The notes beneath the pieces were generated by a model. The model was not told the origin of the DNA, did no database searches, and saw only the letters and a list, made by a program, of their open reading frames with translations. Below, in pieces: positions 35,164-44,177 of a stretch of 53,013 nt of DNA; the first letter of the stretch is position 1, and each line of letters starts with the position of its first letter. Position numbers and translations under genes: made by a program. This DNA is from Anaeromyxobacter sp. PSR-1 (GTDB lineage: Bacteria > Myxococcota > Myxococcia > Myxococcales > Anaeromyxobacteraceae). The DNA lies in contig NZ_BAZG01000013.1 of the NCBI RefSeq assembly GCF_000964525.1, positions 1-53,013 on the forward strand, written 5' to 3'.

Positions 35164-36777
35164 TCAGCCCAGGTTCTGCGTCATGACGATGGGCGGGTGG
35201 TGCATCATGGTGACCTGGGCGCCGCGGCCGTGCTCGGAGCGGGCCATGTCGATGGCCTCGGAGAGCGTCTCGGCGGTGTCCCAGCCCATCAGCCGCGGCA
35301 CCTGCGCGTTGTCCGCGCCCACCGCGATGATGCGGCCCATGTGCTGGCGCCCGTTCTCGCCCCAGTACCACATGAAGAACGGGTGGGCCCCGTGGTACGC
35401 GTGGCCGGTCCGGTACAGGTGGACGTAGGTCGGGTTCTCGGCGAACTCGCGCTCGTACTTCGCCTCGAGCACCTTCGCGTCGCGGGTCTCGGGCAGCAGC
35501 CGGTGGAAGAACTCGATGTAGCTCGGGTGCGCCACCGGGTCGAACACGTCGGAGCAGGGGTGCGCGAGGATGAGCGTGCCGCCCGGCTTGAGCAGCGGCT
35601 TGCCGCGGTAGAAGTTGAAGAAGTACCCGCAGGCCATCACCTGGACCAGCAGCGGGTTCAGGATGGAGTTCACGTTGTACGGGGAGACGAACGGGATCCC
35701 GTACACCAGCACGTCGGCCTGGTAGTCCACGTCCACCGCGTACTGGGCCCAGCTCGCCTTCAGGATCTTCGCGTGCGTGGGCTCGGTGACGCCGGCCGCC
35801 ACCGCGATGATGTCGTAGGCCGCGGGCACCGCCTGGAAGATCTTCCGCTTCGCCGCGGCGGGCAGCCCCTTCAGCGCGGCGCGCAGCGCGGCGAGCTTCA
35901 GCCGGTCGGTCTCGCCGTACGCCTCCTCGCGCTTCATGAGGAAGTCCATCGGCCCGTCGAACATGCGGTTGTTGACGGTGGTCTCGATGTGGAAGACCTT
36001 CAGCGACCGGTCGATGTAGCGCCCGATGCGGTCCACCGAGCGGTGCATCTCGGAGCGCTCGGGGTCCATGTACGAGTGGCTCTTGCGGATGTGGTGCGGC
36101 GTGTGGTGCGCCTTCACGCCCTCGTAGTTCGTGAGCCCGGTGCCGACCGACTTGTGCCCGCCGTCCATGGGCACGAAGTTCACGTTCACGTAGATGAGCA
36201 GGTCGGACTCGGCGGCGCGCCGGTTGATGATGACCTTCTCGCCGTGCTCGGTTGTGCCGAGCGTCACCAGGCCGTCGGGGTCCTCGGCGTCGTGGTTGTA
36301 GTAGCGGTCCGGGTAGAACGCGTCGAAGATCTCCGCGCCCACCATCCGCTTCATCTCCGCCTCGGTCATGTGGCGGTGCAGCGCCACCGCGACGACGAGG
36401 TGCACGTCGTCCACGCCGGACTCCGCCAGCAGCGGCAGGATCACCTCCAGCACCTGCTGGCGCACGTCGGGCGTGCGCATGGGCGGCAGCGGCAGCGAGA
36501 TGTCGTCGAGCGCGATGGTGACCTTCATGCCGGGGCGCAGCATCGCGTGGAGCGGCTCGCACCCCTCCGGCCGGTTGATGGCGCTCCGGATGGCCGCCTT
36601 CACGTTGGGCAGCCCCTCCACCGGCGGCTTCGGGTAGATCACCCGCGTCCCGACCGGCAGGTCCTCCACCAGCAGGTCCTCGCCGGAGAAGAGCACGCGC
36701 GGCGGCGAGTCCCGGTCGATGGTGACGATCTGCTCGGTCGCCTCGTAGAAGCGGGAGAGGCTCCGGGGCTCGCGCAT
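35164..36777 (-). CDS. LarA-like (DUF2088/lactate racemase domain) protein in ether-lipid cluster
   Basis: A 537-residue protein. Like LarA it has a [19 protein letters not shown] segment, corresponding to the DDxTRPTP start, and [11 protein letters not shown] for HRxxT-E. The nickel-pincer region of LarA, HxxGYSGGxK, is changed to [20 protein letters not shown]. His and Lys are thus kept at related places but in another frame of residues. The second half ([41 protein letters not shown]) has the LarA C-domain look. Its reaction is unknown. Three bases separate it from the fusion gene downstream, and six from the HAD gene upstream. Confidence 0.7.
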   Translation of the reverse strand: MREPRSLSRFYEATEQIVTIDRDSPPRVLFSGEDLLVEDLPVGTRVIYPKPPVEGLPNVKAAIRSAINRPEGCEPLHAMLRPGMKVTIALDDISLPLPPMRTPDVRQQVLEVILPLLAESGVDDVHLVVAVALHRHMTEAEMKRMVGAEIFDAFYPDRYYNHDAEDPDGLVTLGTTEHGEKVIINRRAAESDLLIYVNVNFVPMDGGHKSVGTGLTNYEGVKAHHTPHHIRKSHSYMDPERSEMHRSVDRIGRYIDRSLKVFHIETTVNNRMFDGPMDFLMKREEAYGETDRLKLAALRAALKGLPAAAKRKIFQAVPAAYDIIAVAAGVTEPTHAKILKASWAQYAVDVDYQADVLVYGIPFVSPYNVNSILNPLLVQVMACGYFFNFYRGKPLLKPGGTLILAHPCSDVFDPVAHPSYIEFFHRLLPETRDAKVLEAKYEREFAENPTYVHLYRTGHAYHGAHPFFMWYWGENGRQHMGRIIAVGADNAQVPRLMGWDTAETLSEAIDMARSEHGRGAQVTMMHHPPIVMTQNLG

Positions 36778-36783
36778 GGTGTC

Positions 36784-37461
36784 TCAACCCTCCGTGGTGC
36801 GCAGGACGGGCCACTCGTAGGCCCGGGCCACGCGGGCGAGCCGCGCGTCCGGGTTGACCGCCGCGGGGTGGCCCACCACCGCGAGCATGGGGTAGTCGGA
36901 GAAGGAGTCCGAGTACGCGAAGCTCTTCTCGAGCGCCACGCCGTTCCGCACGCACCAGTCGCGGATCACGAGCGCCTTGTGCGCGCCCTCGATGATGGGC
37001 GGAATGACACGCCCGGTGGCGACCCCCTGCACGAAGCGCATCCGGTTGGCGATGAGGTCGTCGGCGCCGAGGTGGTCGGCCAGGCGCCGCACCGTGAAGT
37101 CGAGCGCGCCGGTGACGAACACCACCCGGCAGCCGGCGCGGCGCGCCTCGTCCACCAGGCGCCGCGAGCCGGGGTGCACCGCCGGCTCCAGCACGTCCTC
37201 GAACAGCTCGGCCGCGAGCGTCTCCAGCCGGTCCTCGCTCTGGCCGCGGTAGTACCCGTAGAACAGCTCGTTGAACGCCTTCCGGTTCACCCGGTCCGCG
37301 GCCATGAAGAGGGGCACGGAGAGGAGGGTGCGGGCGGTCTGCCAGGCGGTGCCGAGGATCGTCCCCTGGTTCATCGCGTAGAACGCGAACGCGTGCACGA
37401 TGTTCGTGCGCACGAGCGTTCCGTCGATGTCGAAGAACGCAGCCTTGCCGGGATCCGCCAT
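36784..37461 (-). CDS. HAD-IB family phosphatase
   Basis: From the ATG at 37461 the product has 225 residues; an upstream TTG in frame lacks a ribosome site. Motif I is FFDIDGTLVR, motif II VVFVTGALD, then the Lys in the EGAHKALVIRDW segment and motif IV YSDSFSDYPML. It belongs to the SerB-like IB group, which includes phosphatases of lipid and amino-acid pathways. In this cluster it may dephosphorylate a glycerol-phosphate lipid intermediate (inference). A helical cap lies at residues 20-80 with hydrophobic stretches that could contact membranes. Confidence 0.85.
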   Translation of the reverse strand: MADPGKAAFFDIDGTLVRTNIVHAFAFYAMNQGTILGTAWQTARTLLSVPLFMAADRVNRKAFNELFYGYYRGQSEDRLETLAAELFEDVLEPAVHPGSRRLVDEARRAGCRVVFVTGALDFTVRRLADHLGADDLIANRMRFVQGVATGRVIPPIIEGAHKALVIRDWCVRNGVALEKSFAYSDSFSDYPMLAVVGHPAAVNPDARLARVARAYEWPVLRTTEG

Positions 37462-37524
37462 GACCCGCGAGGCATACGCAATGGACGACCCGGTTGGCAA
37501 GGGCGTAGCGGGGGCTGCGAAGGC

Positions 37525-38487
37525 CTACAGCCACCCGGCGGCGCGGTACCAGGCGGCCGCCCGGGCCATCGACGCGGCGAGTGAAGTCGTCGCCTCGAAG
37601 CCGAGCCGCTCGCGCGCCTTCGACGCGTCGCACACCCAGCCCGGCGCGAGCACCTGCGCGACCAGCTTCGAGCCGACCGGCAGCCGCCGCCCCAGCGCGC
37701 GGCCCACCGCGTCACCGGCGCGCCCGGCCCCGCGCAGCAGCGCCTCGGGGACCGGCAGGCGGCGCGCCCGCACGCCGAGCGCCCGCGCCGCCTCCTCCAT
37801 CAGCCCTCGCGCGGTGACCGGCTCCGGCGCCGCCAGGAAGAACGCCTCCCCGCGCGCCGCGTCGCGATCGGCGAGCAGCAGCAGCCCGCGGGCGCAGTCG
37901 TCCACGTCGATCCAGGACAGCGGGCGGTCGCCCAGGTCGAGCGCGAGCCGGGCCCGGGCGATCCGGAAGAAGAGCAGGTTCTCGCGGTCGCCGGGGCCCA
38001 TGATGCGGGGCGGCCGCGCGATGGCCACCGGGACCTGCGCCGCGAAGGCCAGCGCCTCGCGCTCCGCCTCGGCCTTGGACGCACCGTACGGCTCGACCGG
38101 CGCGAGCGGCGCGTCCTCGCGGATCGGCTCCCGCGACGGCGCGCAGGCGGCGCGCGAGCCGGCCAGCACGAAGCGCCGGAGCCCGGGCGCGCGCTCCACG
38201 CACGCCTCCAGCGCGAGCCGCGTCGAGCCGGCGTTCACCCGCAGGAACTCCGCCGGGTCCGCGGCGCGCCGCACGCCCGCGAGGTGGAACACGAGCTCCT
38301 GCCCGGCCACCGCGGCGCGGAGCGCCCGCGGGTCGGTGACGTCGCCGACCATCACCTCGGCGCCGGCCGCGGCGAGCGCCTCCGACGGGCGGCGGACCAG
38401 CGCGCGCACGCGGTCGCCCCGGGCGGCCAGCGCGCGCACCAGCGCCATGCCGAGGAAGCCGCCGGCGCCGGTGACGAGGGCTCGCAT
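37525..38487 (-). CDS. NAD-dependent epimerase/dehydratase family protein
   Basis: The ATG at 38487 gives 320 residues starting MRALVTGAGGFLG, the Rossmann motif. VFHLAGVRRAAD, AGSRAACAPS, YGASKAEAE (YxxxK) and RPPRIMGPGDREN follow, the usual extended-SDR order. The last third (ARALGVRARRLPVPEALL ... WVCDASKARERLGFEATTSL) is the substrate-binding part. It is the first gene of the leftward lipid cluster, and is separated from the HAD gene by 63 bases. It is similar in type to the epimerase at the cluster end but not a close copy. Confidence 0.87.
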   Translation of the reverse strand: MRALVTGAGGFLGMALVRALAARGDRVRALVRRPSEALAAAGAEVMVGDVTDPRALRAAVAGQELVFHLAGVRRAADPAEFLRVNAGSTRLALEACVERAPGLRRFVLAGSRAACAPSREPIREDAPLAPVEPYGASKAEAEREALAFAAQVPVAIARPPRIMGPGDRENLLFFRIARARLALDLGDRPLSWIDVDDCARGLLLLADRDAARGEAFFLAAPEPVTARGLMEEAARALGVRARRLPVPEALLRGAGRAGDAVGRALGRRLPVGSKLVAQVLAPGWVCDASKARERLGFEATTSLAASMARAAAWYRAAGWL

Positions 38488-38629
38488 GGACGCCCGGATG
38501 TGAACCACGCGACCCGGCGCCCGTCAACCCGGCCGAGGGGCGGCGCCACCCCCTTGTCCCCCGGCGGTCGCGCGCCCCAGCTTGATTCGAACCCGGACGG
38601 GAGGTCCGTCGGGAAAGGGGGGAGGGGCG

Positions 38630-39049
38630 ATGAGATACCTGAGGGCGCTGGTGGCGGTGGTGGCGCTGGCGGTGGGGGTCCAGGCCGCCCGGGCGGACGA
38701 CGACGTGTACGTGCGACGGCACGCCAACCCGGTGGGCACGGTCGCGCGCGACACGATCGCGGGCGGCGTGGCCGGCTCCGCGGTGGCGGGCGGGATCATC
38801 CTCTACAACATGGGGATCCAGGACCACTCGAACTACGACTGGGGTCGCACGCTGGCCTGGGGCGCGCTGATCGGCGCCGGCGTCGGCCTGCTGTGGGGCG
38901 TCGTGGACGTGGCCACCGCGCCGGACTACGCGATGCGGACCGCGGTGGCGCGGGCGCCGGTGCGCGACGGCCAGTCGTTCACCATGGACCTGCGCCGGCG
39001 GGACCAGTCGAGGCAGGAGACGTTCGGGCTGGTGGCCGGCAGGTTCTGA
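38630..39049 (+). CDS. exported or membrane-bound small protein
   Basis: GGAGGGG precedes the ATG. The 139-residue protein has a signal peptide (MRYLRALVAVVALAVGVQAARA, cleavage after ARA) and then DDDVYVRRHANPVG. Two hydrophobic Gly-rich stretches follow at about 45-65 (GGVAGSAVAGGIILYNMG) and 75-100 (TLAWGALIGAGVGLLWGVVDVATA). A polar C-terminus with SFTMDLRRRDQSRQE ends in GLVAGRF. The glycine-zipper-like segments suggest an envelope protein. No family was recognised. A strong terminator follows. Confidence 0.75.
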   Translation: MRYLRALVAVVALAVGVQAARADDDVYVRRHANPVGTVARDTIAGGVAGSAVAGGIILYNMGIQDHSNYDWGRTLAWGALIGAGVGLLWGVVDVATAPDYAMRTAVARAPVRDGQSFTMDLRRRDQSRQETFGLVAGRF

Positions 39050-39057
39050 GCCGTCGC

Positions 39058-39101
39058 CGTCGGGCGCGGGGGCGGCAGGGCAGGCGCCCCCGCGCCCGAC
39101 G
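39058..39101 (+). terminator. 16-bp stem terminator-like hairpin
   Basis: CGTCGGGCGCGGGGGC (39058-39073) pairs perfectly with GCCCCCGCGCCCGACG (39086-39101) around a 12-base loop, nine bases past the stop of the exported protein. No T run follows. Confidence 0.6.
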
Positions 39102-39169
39102 CGCGATCCGCCGCCCGGCCGCACGACGGGTCGCGCCGCCGGCGGCGCTCGATTATCCTCGCGCGCGCC

Positions 39170-41173
39170 ATGCCCACGCTCGCGCGCTCCGTCTGCCCGT
39201 TCGACTGCCCCGACGCCTGCGGCCTGCTCGTCGAGGTCGAGGACGGGCGCGCCGCGAAGGTCCGGGGCGACCCGGAGCACCCGTACTCGCAGGGCACCCT
39301 GTGCCCGAAGATGAACGGCTACGACCGGACGGTGCACTCGCCCGACCGGCTCACCCATCCTCTGATCCGGACCGGCCCGAAGGGCGCCGGGGCGTTCCGG
39401 CGCGCGACCTGGGACGAGGCGGTCGCGCTCGTCGCCGGGCGCTGGAAGGAGATCCTGGCCGCCGAGGGCGGCGAGGCGATCCTGCCGTACTCCTACGCGG
39501 GCTCGATGGGCCTGGTGCAGCGGAACGCCGGCTTCCCGTTCTTCCACCGCCTGGGCGCGTCGCGGCTGGCCCGCACCATCTGCACGCCGGCCCAGGACGC
39601 CGGCTGGACCTCGGTGATGGGCGCCACCCCGGGCCCGGACCCGGACACGGTGCTCGGCTCGGACCTGGTGGTGCTCTGGGGCATCAACGCGGTCGCGACC
39701 AGCATCCACTTCGCCCAGCGGGCCCGGGAGGCGCGGCGGCGCGGCGCGCGGGTGCTGCTGGTGGACACCTACCGGAACGACACCGCCGCCCTCGCGGACG
39801 AGGTGATCCTGGTCCGGCCCGGCTCGGACGGCATGCTCGCGCTCGGCCTGGTCCACGTGCTCGCGCGCGAGGGGCTGGCGGACGAGGCGTTCCTGGCGAG
39901 CGAGACGGTCGGGTGGCCGGAGCTGAAGGCGGTCGCGCTCGCGGAGTGCCCGCCGGACGCGGTCGCGGCCGCGACCGGGCTCGCGCCCGAGGCCATCGTG
40001 GCGCTGGCGCGGACGCTGGCGCGGGCGCGCGCGCCGTTCTTCCGCATCGGCGGCGGCCCCTCGCGCTACGGCAACGGCGCCATGACCGTCCGCAGCGTGG
40101 TCGCGCTCGCGGCGGTGCTGGGCGCGTTCGGCCGCGCGGGCGGCGGCTGCCTCACCTCCACCGCCTCGTCGCAGGCGTTCGACCTCTCGCCGGTGCGCCG
40201 CGAGGACCTGCTCCCGCGGCCGGTGCGCGAGGTGAACATGAACCGCCTGGGCTGGGCGCTGAACGAGCTGCGCGACCCGCCCATCCGCTCGATGTACGTG
40301 TGGTGCTCGAACCCGGCCGCGGTCGCGCCCGACCAGAACGCGGTGCTGCGCGGGCTCTCGCGCGAGGACCTGTTCCTGGTGGTGCACGAGCGCTTCCTCA
40401 CCGACACGGCGCGCCACGCGGACGTGGTGCTGCCGGCGACCACCTCGCTCGAGCACCTCGACGTCTACCGCTCCTACGGGCACTACTCGATCCAGCGCGC
40501 CGCCGCCGCGATCCCGCCGGTCGGCGAGGCGAAGCCGAACTGGGAGGTCTTCCAGCTCCTCGCCGCGGCCATGGGCTTCGACGAGCCGGTGTTCCGGACC
40601 AGCGCCGCGGAGATGGCGGACCAGCTGCTCGCGCAGCGGTCGGCGTGGTGGGACGCGGTGGACGGCTCGCGGCTGGCGGAGGGGAAGGCGGTCCGCATCG
40701 CGCCGCCGCCGGGGCCGCGCTGGCGCACCGCCTCCGGCCGGATCGAGCTCGCGAACCCCGCGCTCCGCGAGCCGGTGCCGCGGCCGCGCCCGCCGCACGC
40801 GGACGGCGATCCGCTGCCGCTGAAGCTCGTCACCGCGCCCGCGCTCTACACGCTCAACTCCACGTTCCAGGAGCGGCCCGAGCTGCGCGCCAAGGCGGGC
40901 GGGATGCTGCTGAAGCTCGCCCCCTCGGAGGCCGCCGCGCGCGGGCTCTCCGACGGGCAGGGGGTGGTGGCCTGGAACGGCCTCGGCGAGGCGGCGTTCG
41001 TGCTGCGCGTCGAGGACGGCGTGCCCCCCGGCGTCGCGGTGGCCGAGGGGGTGTTCTGGCTCGCGCACGCCCCGGGCGCACGGAACGTGAACGCGCTCAC
41101 CTCGCAGCGGCTCACCGACGAGGCGGGCGGCTCCACCTTCTACGACAACCGCGTGGACGTCCGGGCGGCCTAG
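39170..41173 (+). CDS. molybdopterin-dependent oxidoreductase (DMSO reductase superfamily)
   Basis: The 667-residue enzyme has an N-terminal [4Fe-4S] motif CPFDCPDACG...LCPK, then the molybdopterin domains: DEAVALVAGRWKEI, LGSDLVVLWGINAVAT, RRGARVLLVDTYRNDTA, GGPSRYGNGAMTVRSV. The C-terminal dinucleotide-binding part has LYTLNSTFQERPEL. There is no twin-arginine signal, so it is cytoplasmic. It belongs to the unassigned group related to thiosulfate/polysulfide reductases and formate dehydrogenases. No partner electron-transfer subunit is adjacent, so substrate and partner are unknown. The stop codon lies in the centre of a 22-bp palindrome. Confidence 0.88.
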   Translation: MPTLARSVCPFDCPDACGLLVEVEDGRAAKVRGDPEHPYSQGTLCPKMNGYDRTVHSPDRLTHPLIRTGPKGAGAFRRATWDEAVALVAGRWKEILAAEGGEAILPYSYAGSMGLVQRNAGFPFFHRLGASRLARTICTPAQDAGWTSVMGATPGPDPDTVLGSDLVVLWGINAVATSIHFAQRAREARRRGARVLLVDTYRNDTAALADEVILVRPGSDGMLALGLVHVLAREGLADEAFLASETVGWPELKAVALAECPPDAVAAATGLAPEAIVALARTLARARAPFFRIGGGPSRYGNGAMTVRSVVALAAVLGAFGRAGGGCLTSTASSQAFDLSPVRREDLLPRPVREVNMNRLGWALNELRDPPIRSMYVWCSNPAAVAPDQNAVLRGLSREDLFLVVHERFLTDTARHADVVLPATTSLEHLDVYRSYGHYSIQRAAAAIPPVGEAKPNWEVFQLLAAAMGFDEPVFRTSAAEMADQLLAQRSAWWDAVDGSRLAEGKAVRIAPPPGPRWRTASGRIELANPALREPVPRPRPPHADGDPLPLKLVTAPALYTLNSTFQERPELRAKAGGMLLKLAPSEAAARGLSDGQGVVAWNGLGEAAFVLRVEDGVPPGVAVAEGVFWLAHAPGARNVNALTSQRLTDEAGGSTFYDNRVDVRAA

Positions 41174-41249
41174 GCCGCCCGGGGCCTCGACCCCGTCCCG
41201 AACCGCTCCGCCGCGCGCCGGCTCTCGCCCGGACGGGCGAGCCGCGCGC
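41161..41249 (+). terminator. palindrome over the stop codon plus second hairpin
   Basis: CCGGGCGGCC-TA-GGCCGCCCGG (41161-41182) is a perfect 22-bp palindrome whose centre contains the TAG stop. A second GC hairpin (about 41213-41249, with TCGCCC/GGGCGA and GCGCGCCGGCTC/GAGCCGCGCGC) follows. Together they separate the oxidoreductase gene from the cbb3 operon. Confidence 0.5.
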
Positions 41250-41350
41250 CGGACCGGGAACGTGCGGGGGCGAGACCTTGGGCCGCGGATGTTCTCGCGG
41301 GCCTTTGTGGTTTCATGAGCGGCACCAGGAAGGGTAGCTGCTCCCCATTT

Positions 41351-41380
41351 TTGCCGATCGGACGCCCTCTCCTGTATCTT
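41351..41380 (+). promoter_or_regulatory. promoter of the cbb3 oxidase operon
   Basis: TTGCCG (41351-41356), 18 bases, TATCTT (41375-41380). TTGCGCGCGATCA directly downstream loosely resembles an FNR/Anr site (TTGAT-N4-ATCAA) but matches poorly. A hairpin TTCCCG-TTTCT-CGGGAA lies in the leader before the ribosome site GGAAGGAA. Confidence 0.55.
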
Positions 41381-41420
41381 GCGCGCGATCATTTCCCGTT
41401 TCTCGGGAAGGAATGGGCAC

Positions 41421-42842
41421 ATGAACGACTATCGGTACGACTACCAGACCGTCCAGGGGTTCATCCTCTCGGCGATGTTCTGGGGCGTCGTCGGGATCCT
41501 GCTCGGGCTCCTCATCAGCGTGCAGCTGTGGGCGCCGGCCGCGAACTTCGCGCCGTACCTGACCTACGGCAGGCTGCGCCCGGTGCACACCAACGGCCTG
41601 ATCTTCGGCCTGGGCGCGGGCGCCATCTTCGGCCTCTTCTATTACATCACCATGCGGCTCTGTAAGCGGCCGCTGCTGTTCCCGCGCCTCGCGCGCGTGC
41701 AGCTCTGGCTGTTCAACGCCGGCATCGTCGCCGCGGCGGTCTCGCTGCTGCTCGGCCAGACCCAGTCGCTCGAGTACGCCGAGCTGGAGTGGCCGCTCGA
41801 CCTCGCCATCGTGGTGCTGTGGGTGATGCTGGCGGTGAACGTCTTCGGGACGATCCTGAAGCGGCGCGAGGAGCAGATGTACGTGTCGCTCTGGTACATC
41901 GTGGCGACCGTCATCACCATCGCCATCCTCTACATCGTCAACAACCTCGCGGTGCCGGTGAGCCTGGGCAAGAGCTACCCGCTGTTCGCCGGGGTGAACT
42001 CCGCCAACGTGCAGTGGTGGTACGGGCACAACGCGGTCGGCTTCCTGCTCACCACGCCGATCCTGGCGATGTTCTACTACTTCCTCCCGAAGTCCACCGG
42101 GCTGCCCATCTACAGCCACCGGCTCTCGATCGTCGCGTTCTGGTCGCTGATCTTCGCGTACCTGTGGACCGGCGCGCACCACCTCGTCTACACGCCGCTG
42201 CCGGACTGGATCCAGACGCTCGCCATCGTGTTCACGATGTTCCTCATCGCGCCGTCGTGGGGCTCGGTGGTGAACGGCTACTACACGGTGGGCCAGGACT
42301 GGACCACGATGCGGTCCAACTACCTCACCAAGTTCTTCATCCTCGGCATCACCTTCTACGGCCTGCAGACGGTGCAGGGGCCGACGCAGGGCCTCCGCGT
42401 CGTGTCGCAGCTCATCCACTTCACCGACTGGGTCCCCGGCCACGTGCACATGGGCACGATGGGCTGGGTGACCATGATCATCTGCGCGTCCATCTACTAC
42501 GTGGTGCCGCGCATCAACGGGACCGAGCTGTACTCGGAGAAGCTCGCCAACGTGCACTTCTGGCTGGTGCTGGTGGGCCAGCTCCTGTTCTCGATCACGA
42601 TGTGGATCACCGGCATCCGGCAGGGCTGGATGTGGAAGGCCACCGACGAGGCCGGCAAGCTCAAGTACACGTTCATGGACGGGGTGATCGGGAACTATCC
42701 GTACTGGCACACGCGCACGCTGGCCGGGATCATCTTCGCCGCGGGCATGGTGGTGTTCGTCTACAACGTGCTCATGACCATCCGGAAGGGGAAGGCCGCG
42801 CAGGCGGCGGCCGGCTCGGCCCCGACCACGGTGGCGGCGTAG
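41421..42842 (+). CDS. ccoN: cbb3-type cytochrome c oxidase subunit I
   Basis: The 473-residue catalytic subunit reduces O2 at a heme b3-CuB centre in the inner membrane. It has about 12 membrane helices. Metal ligands are visible: RLRPVHTNG (low-spin heme), WWYGHNAVGF (CuB), TGAHHLVYTPLPDW (CuB His-His), and WVPGHVHMGTMGW (hemes). The cbb3-type active-site Tyr lies in the helix after the HH pair. The start is the ATG behind GGAAGGAA. It is the first gene of the operon. The length is typical. Confidence 0.97.
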   Translation: MNDYRYDYQTVQGFILSAMFWGVVGILLGLLISVQLWAPAANFAPYLTYGRLRPVHTNGLIFGLGAGAIFGLFYYITMRLCKRPLLFPRLARVQLWLFNAGIVAAAVSLLLGQTQSLEYAELEWPLDLAIVVLWVMLAVNVFGTILKRREEQMYVSLWYIVATVITIAILYIVNNLAVPVSLGKSYPLFAGVNSANVQWWYGHNAVGFLLTTPILAMFYYFLPKSTGLPIYSHRLSIVAFWSLIFAYLWTGAHHLVYTPLPDWIQTLAIVFTMFLIAPSWGSVVNGYYTVGQDWTTMRSNYLTKFFILGITFYGLQTVQGPTQGLRVVSQLIHFTDWVPGHVHMGTMGWVTMIICASIYYVVPRINGTELYSEKLANVHFWLVLVGQLLFSITMWITGIRQGWMWKATDEAGKLKYTFMDGVIGNYPYWHTRTLAGIIFAAGMVVFVYNVLMTIRKGKAAQAAAGSAPTTVAA

Positions 42843-42854
42843 GAGGGGATGACC

Positions 42855-43874
42855 ATGAGTGAATCCAGCATCTACCGCAAGCCGGTGGCGTTCGCGGTGC
42901 TCGCGACCGTGGTGGTCCTCGCCGGCACCATCGTCACCATGGCGTACCCGATGCTCCGCCCCGAGCTGCACCCGAAGGTCGAGGGGCTGAAGCCGCTCTC
43001 GCCGCTGGAGCTGGCGGGGCGCGACGTCTACCAGCGCGAGGGCTGCGTGAACTGCCACACGCAGACGGTCCGCCCGCTCAAGAGCGAGGTGGTCCGCTAC
43101 AAGGGCAACCGCGCGCCGGAGCCGTCCGGCCAGTACTCGCTGGCCGGCGAGTTCGCCTACGACCACCCGTTCCTGTGGGGCTCGAAGCGCACCGGCCCGG
43201 ACCTCGCGTTCGAGGGCTGGATCAAGCCCTCCAAGGACTGGCACTACGCGCACTTCGAGGACCCGCAGAAGGTGGTGCCGCGCTCCAACATGCCGAAGTA
43301 CGCGTTCCTGCGCGGCAACGCGCTCGAGGCCGCGAAGGTCCAGGCCAGCATGCGCGGGCTGCGCACGCTGGGCGTGCCGTACGGCGACGCCGACCTCGCG
43401 GCGGTGCCCGCCGCGGTCGAGGGCAAGACCGAGATGGACGCGCTGGTCGCGTACACCGTCTCGCTCGGCAAGGCGGTGAACCGCGCCGCCGCCGGCGGCG
43501 GCGACGTGGACCTCGAGGCGCCGAACCCGTTCGCCACCGACGTGGCCGCGATCGCGAAGGGCAAGACGCTGTTCGACGCGAACGCCTGCTCCGCCTGCCA
43601 CGGGGACGAGGCGCAGGGCCAGGAGGGCGTGGCCCCGAACCTCATCGACGACCAGTTCCTGGGCGCCTCGCCCGACCTGCCCGACGCGGCGTACTTCGCC
43701 ATGATCAAGGGCGGCAGCGACGCGAAGAAGGCGCTCGGGCGCCCCGGCGTGCCGGACGGCGGCATGGCGGCGTTCGGCGGCGACCTGTCCGACGACGACA
43801 TCTGGGCGATCGTCGCGTGGCTCCGGAACCAGAAGGCGCACGAGGCGGCCGAGGGCCACCCGGGCGGCCACTAG
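42855..43874 (+). CDS. ccoO: CcoO with a fused second cytochrome c domain (CcoO-P-type fusion)
   Basis: The ATG at 42855 is chosen because GGAGGGG is seven bases away. The 339-residue protein has an N-terminal membrane anchor (about 11-33, AVLATVVVLAGTIVTMAYPML) and the CcoO heme domain with CVNCHTQTVRPLKSEVVRY (about residue 57), GPDLAFEG and the distal Met in RSNMPKYAFL. After about residue 205 a linker leads to another mono-heme domain: CSACHGDEAQGQEGVAPNL, then the C-terminal GGMAAFGGDLSDDDIWAIVAWLR with its ligand Met. The second domain is like a CcoP heme domain. So two c hemes sit in one chain, while the normal diheme CcoP is absent. Confidence 0.9.
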   Translation: MSESSIYRKPVAFAVLATVVVLAGTIVTMAYPMLRPELHPKVEGLKPLSPLELAGRDVYQREGCVNCHTQTVRPLKSEVVRYKGNRAPEPSGQYSLAGEFAYDHPFLWGSKRTGPDLAFEGWIKPSKDWHYAHFEDPQKVVPRSNMPKYAFLRGNALEAAKVQASMRGLRTLGVPYGDADLAAVPAAVEGKTEMDALVAYTVSLGKAVNRAAAGGGDVDLEAPNPFATDVAAIAKGKTLFDANACSACHGDEAQGQEGVAPNLIDDQFLGASPDLPDAAYFAMIKGGSDAKKALGRPGVPDGGMAAFGGDLSDDDIWAIVAWLRNQKAHEAAEGHPGGH

Positions 43875-43884
43875 GAGACCCACC

Positions 43885-44166
43885 ATGTCCGAAGAGCTCG
43901 ACGACCTGACGAAGTTCGAGGCGAAGGACACGTCCCACCACCTGCCGGTGGGCTGGCTGGCGCTGTTCTGGGGCCTGATCGTCTGGGGCGCCTACTACTA
44001 CTGGGCGTACTCCCCGGCCCTGGGCGGCTGGTCGCAGGCGAAGGACCTGGAGACCGGCGGCGCCAGCTCCGGCGCCAACCTGCTCTGGACCATCGCGTTC
44101 ACCGCCATCCCCGCGCTGGTGGCGATCTGGATGGGCCTCACCCAGAAGAAGAGGAAGGCGCGGTAG
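43885..44166 (+). CDS. CcoP-type N-terminal anchor protein without heme
   Basis: The 93-residue protein resembles the N-terminal domain of CcoP: DDLTKFEAKDTSHHLPVGWLALFWGLIVWGAYYYWAY contains the family's PxxWLxLFxGxIxxGxxY pattern, with a helix at about 23-42. A second helix is at about 66-87 (LLWTIAFTAIPALVAIWMGL). There is no CxxCH. The electron-carrying part of CcoP seems to have moved to the end of the CcoO chain upstream. This gene keeps the docking helix for CcoNO. It lies 10 bases from the gene before it. Confidence 0.85.
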   Translation: MSEELDDLTKFEAKDTSHHLPVGWLALFWGLIVWGAYYYWAYSPALGGWSQAKDLETGGASSGANLLWTIAFTAIPALVAIWMGLTQKKRKAR

Positions 44167-44177
44167 CGGAGGGCCCG

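Noticed and set aside
41375-41393. FNR/Anr box upstream of ccoN
   Set aside because: TTGCGCGCGATCA keeps only part of each half-site of TTGAT-N4-ATCAA. It is too weak to call as a site.
41313-43931. 872-residue leftward frame over ccoNO
   Set aside because: Antisense shadow; ccoN and ccoO have all metal ligands on the other strand.
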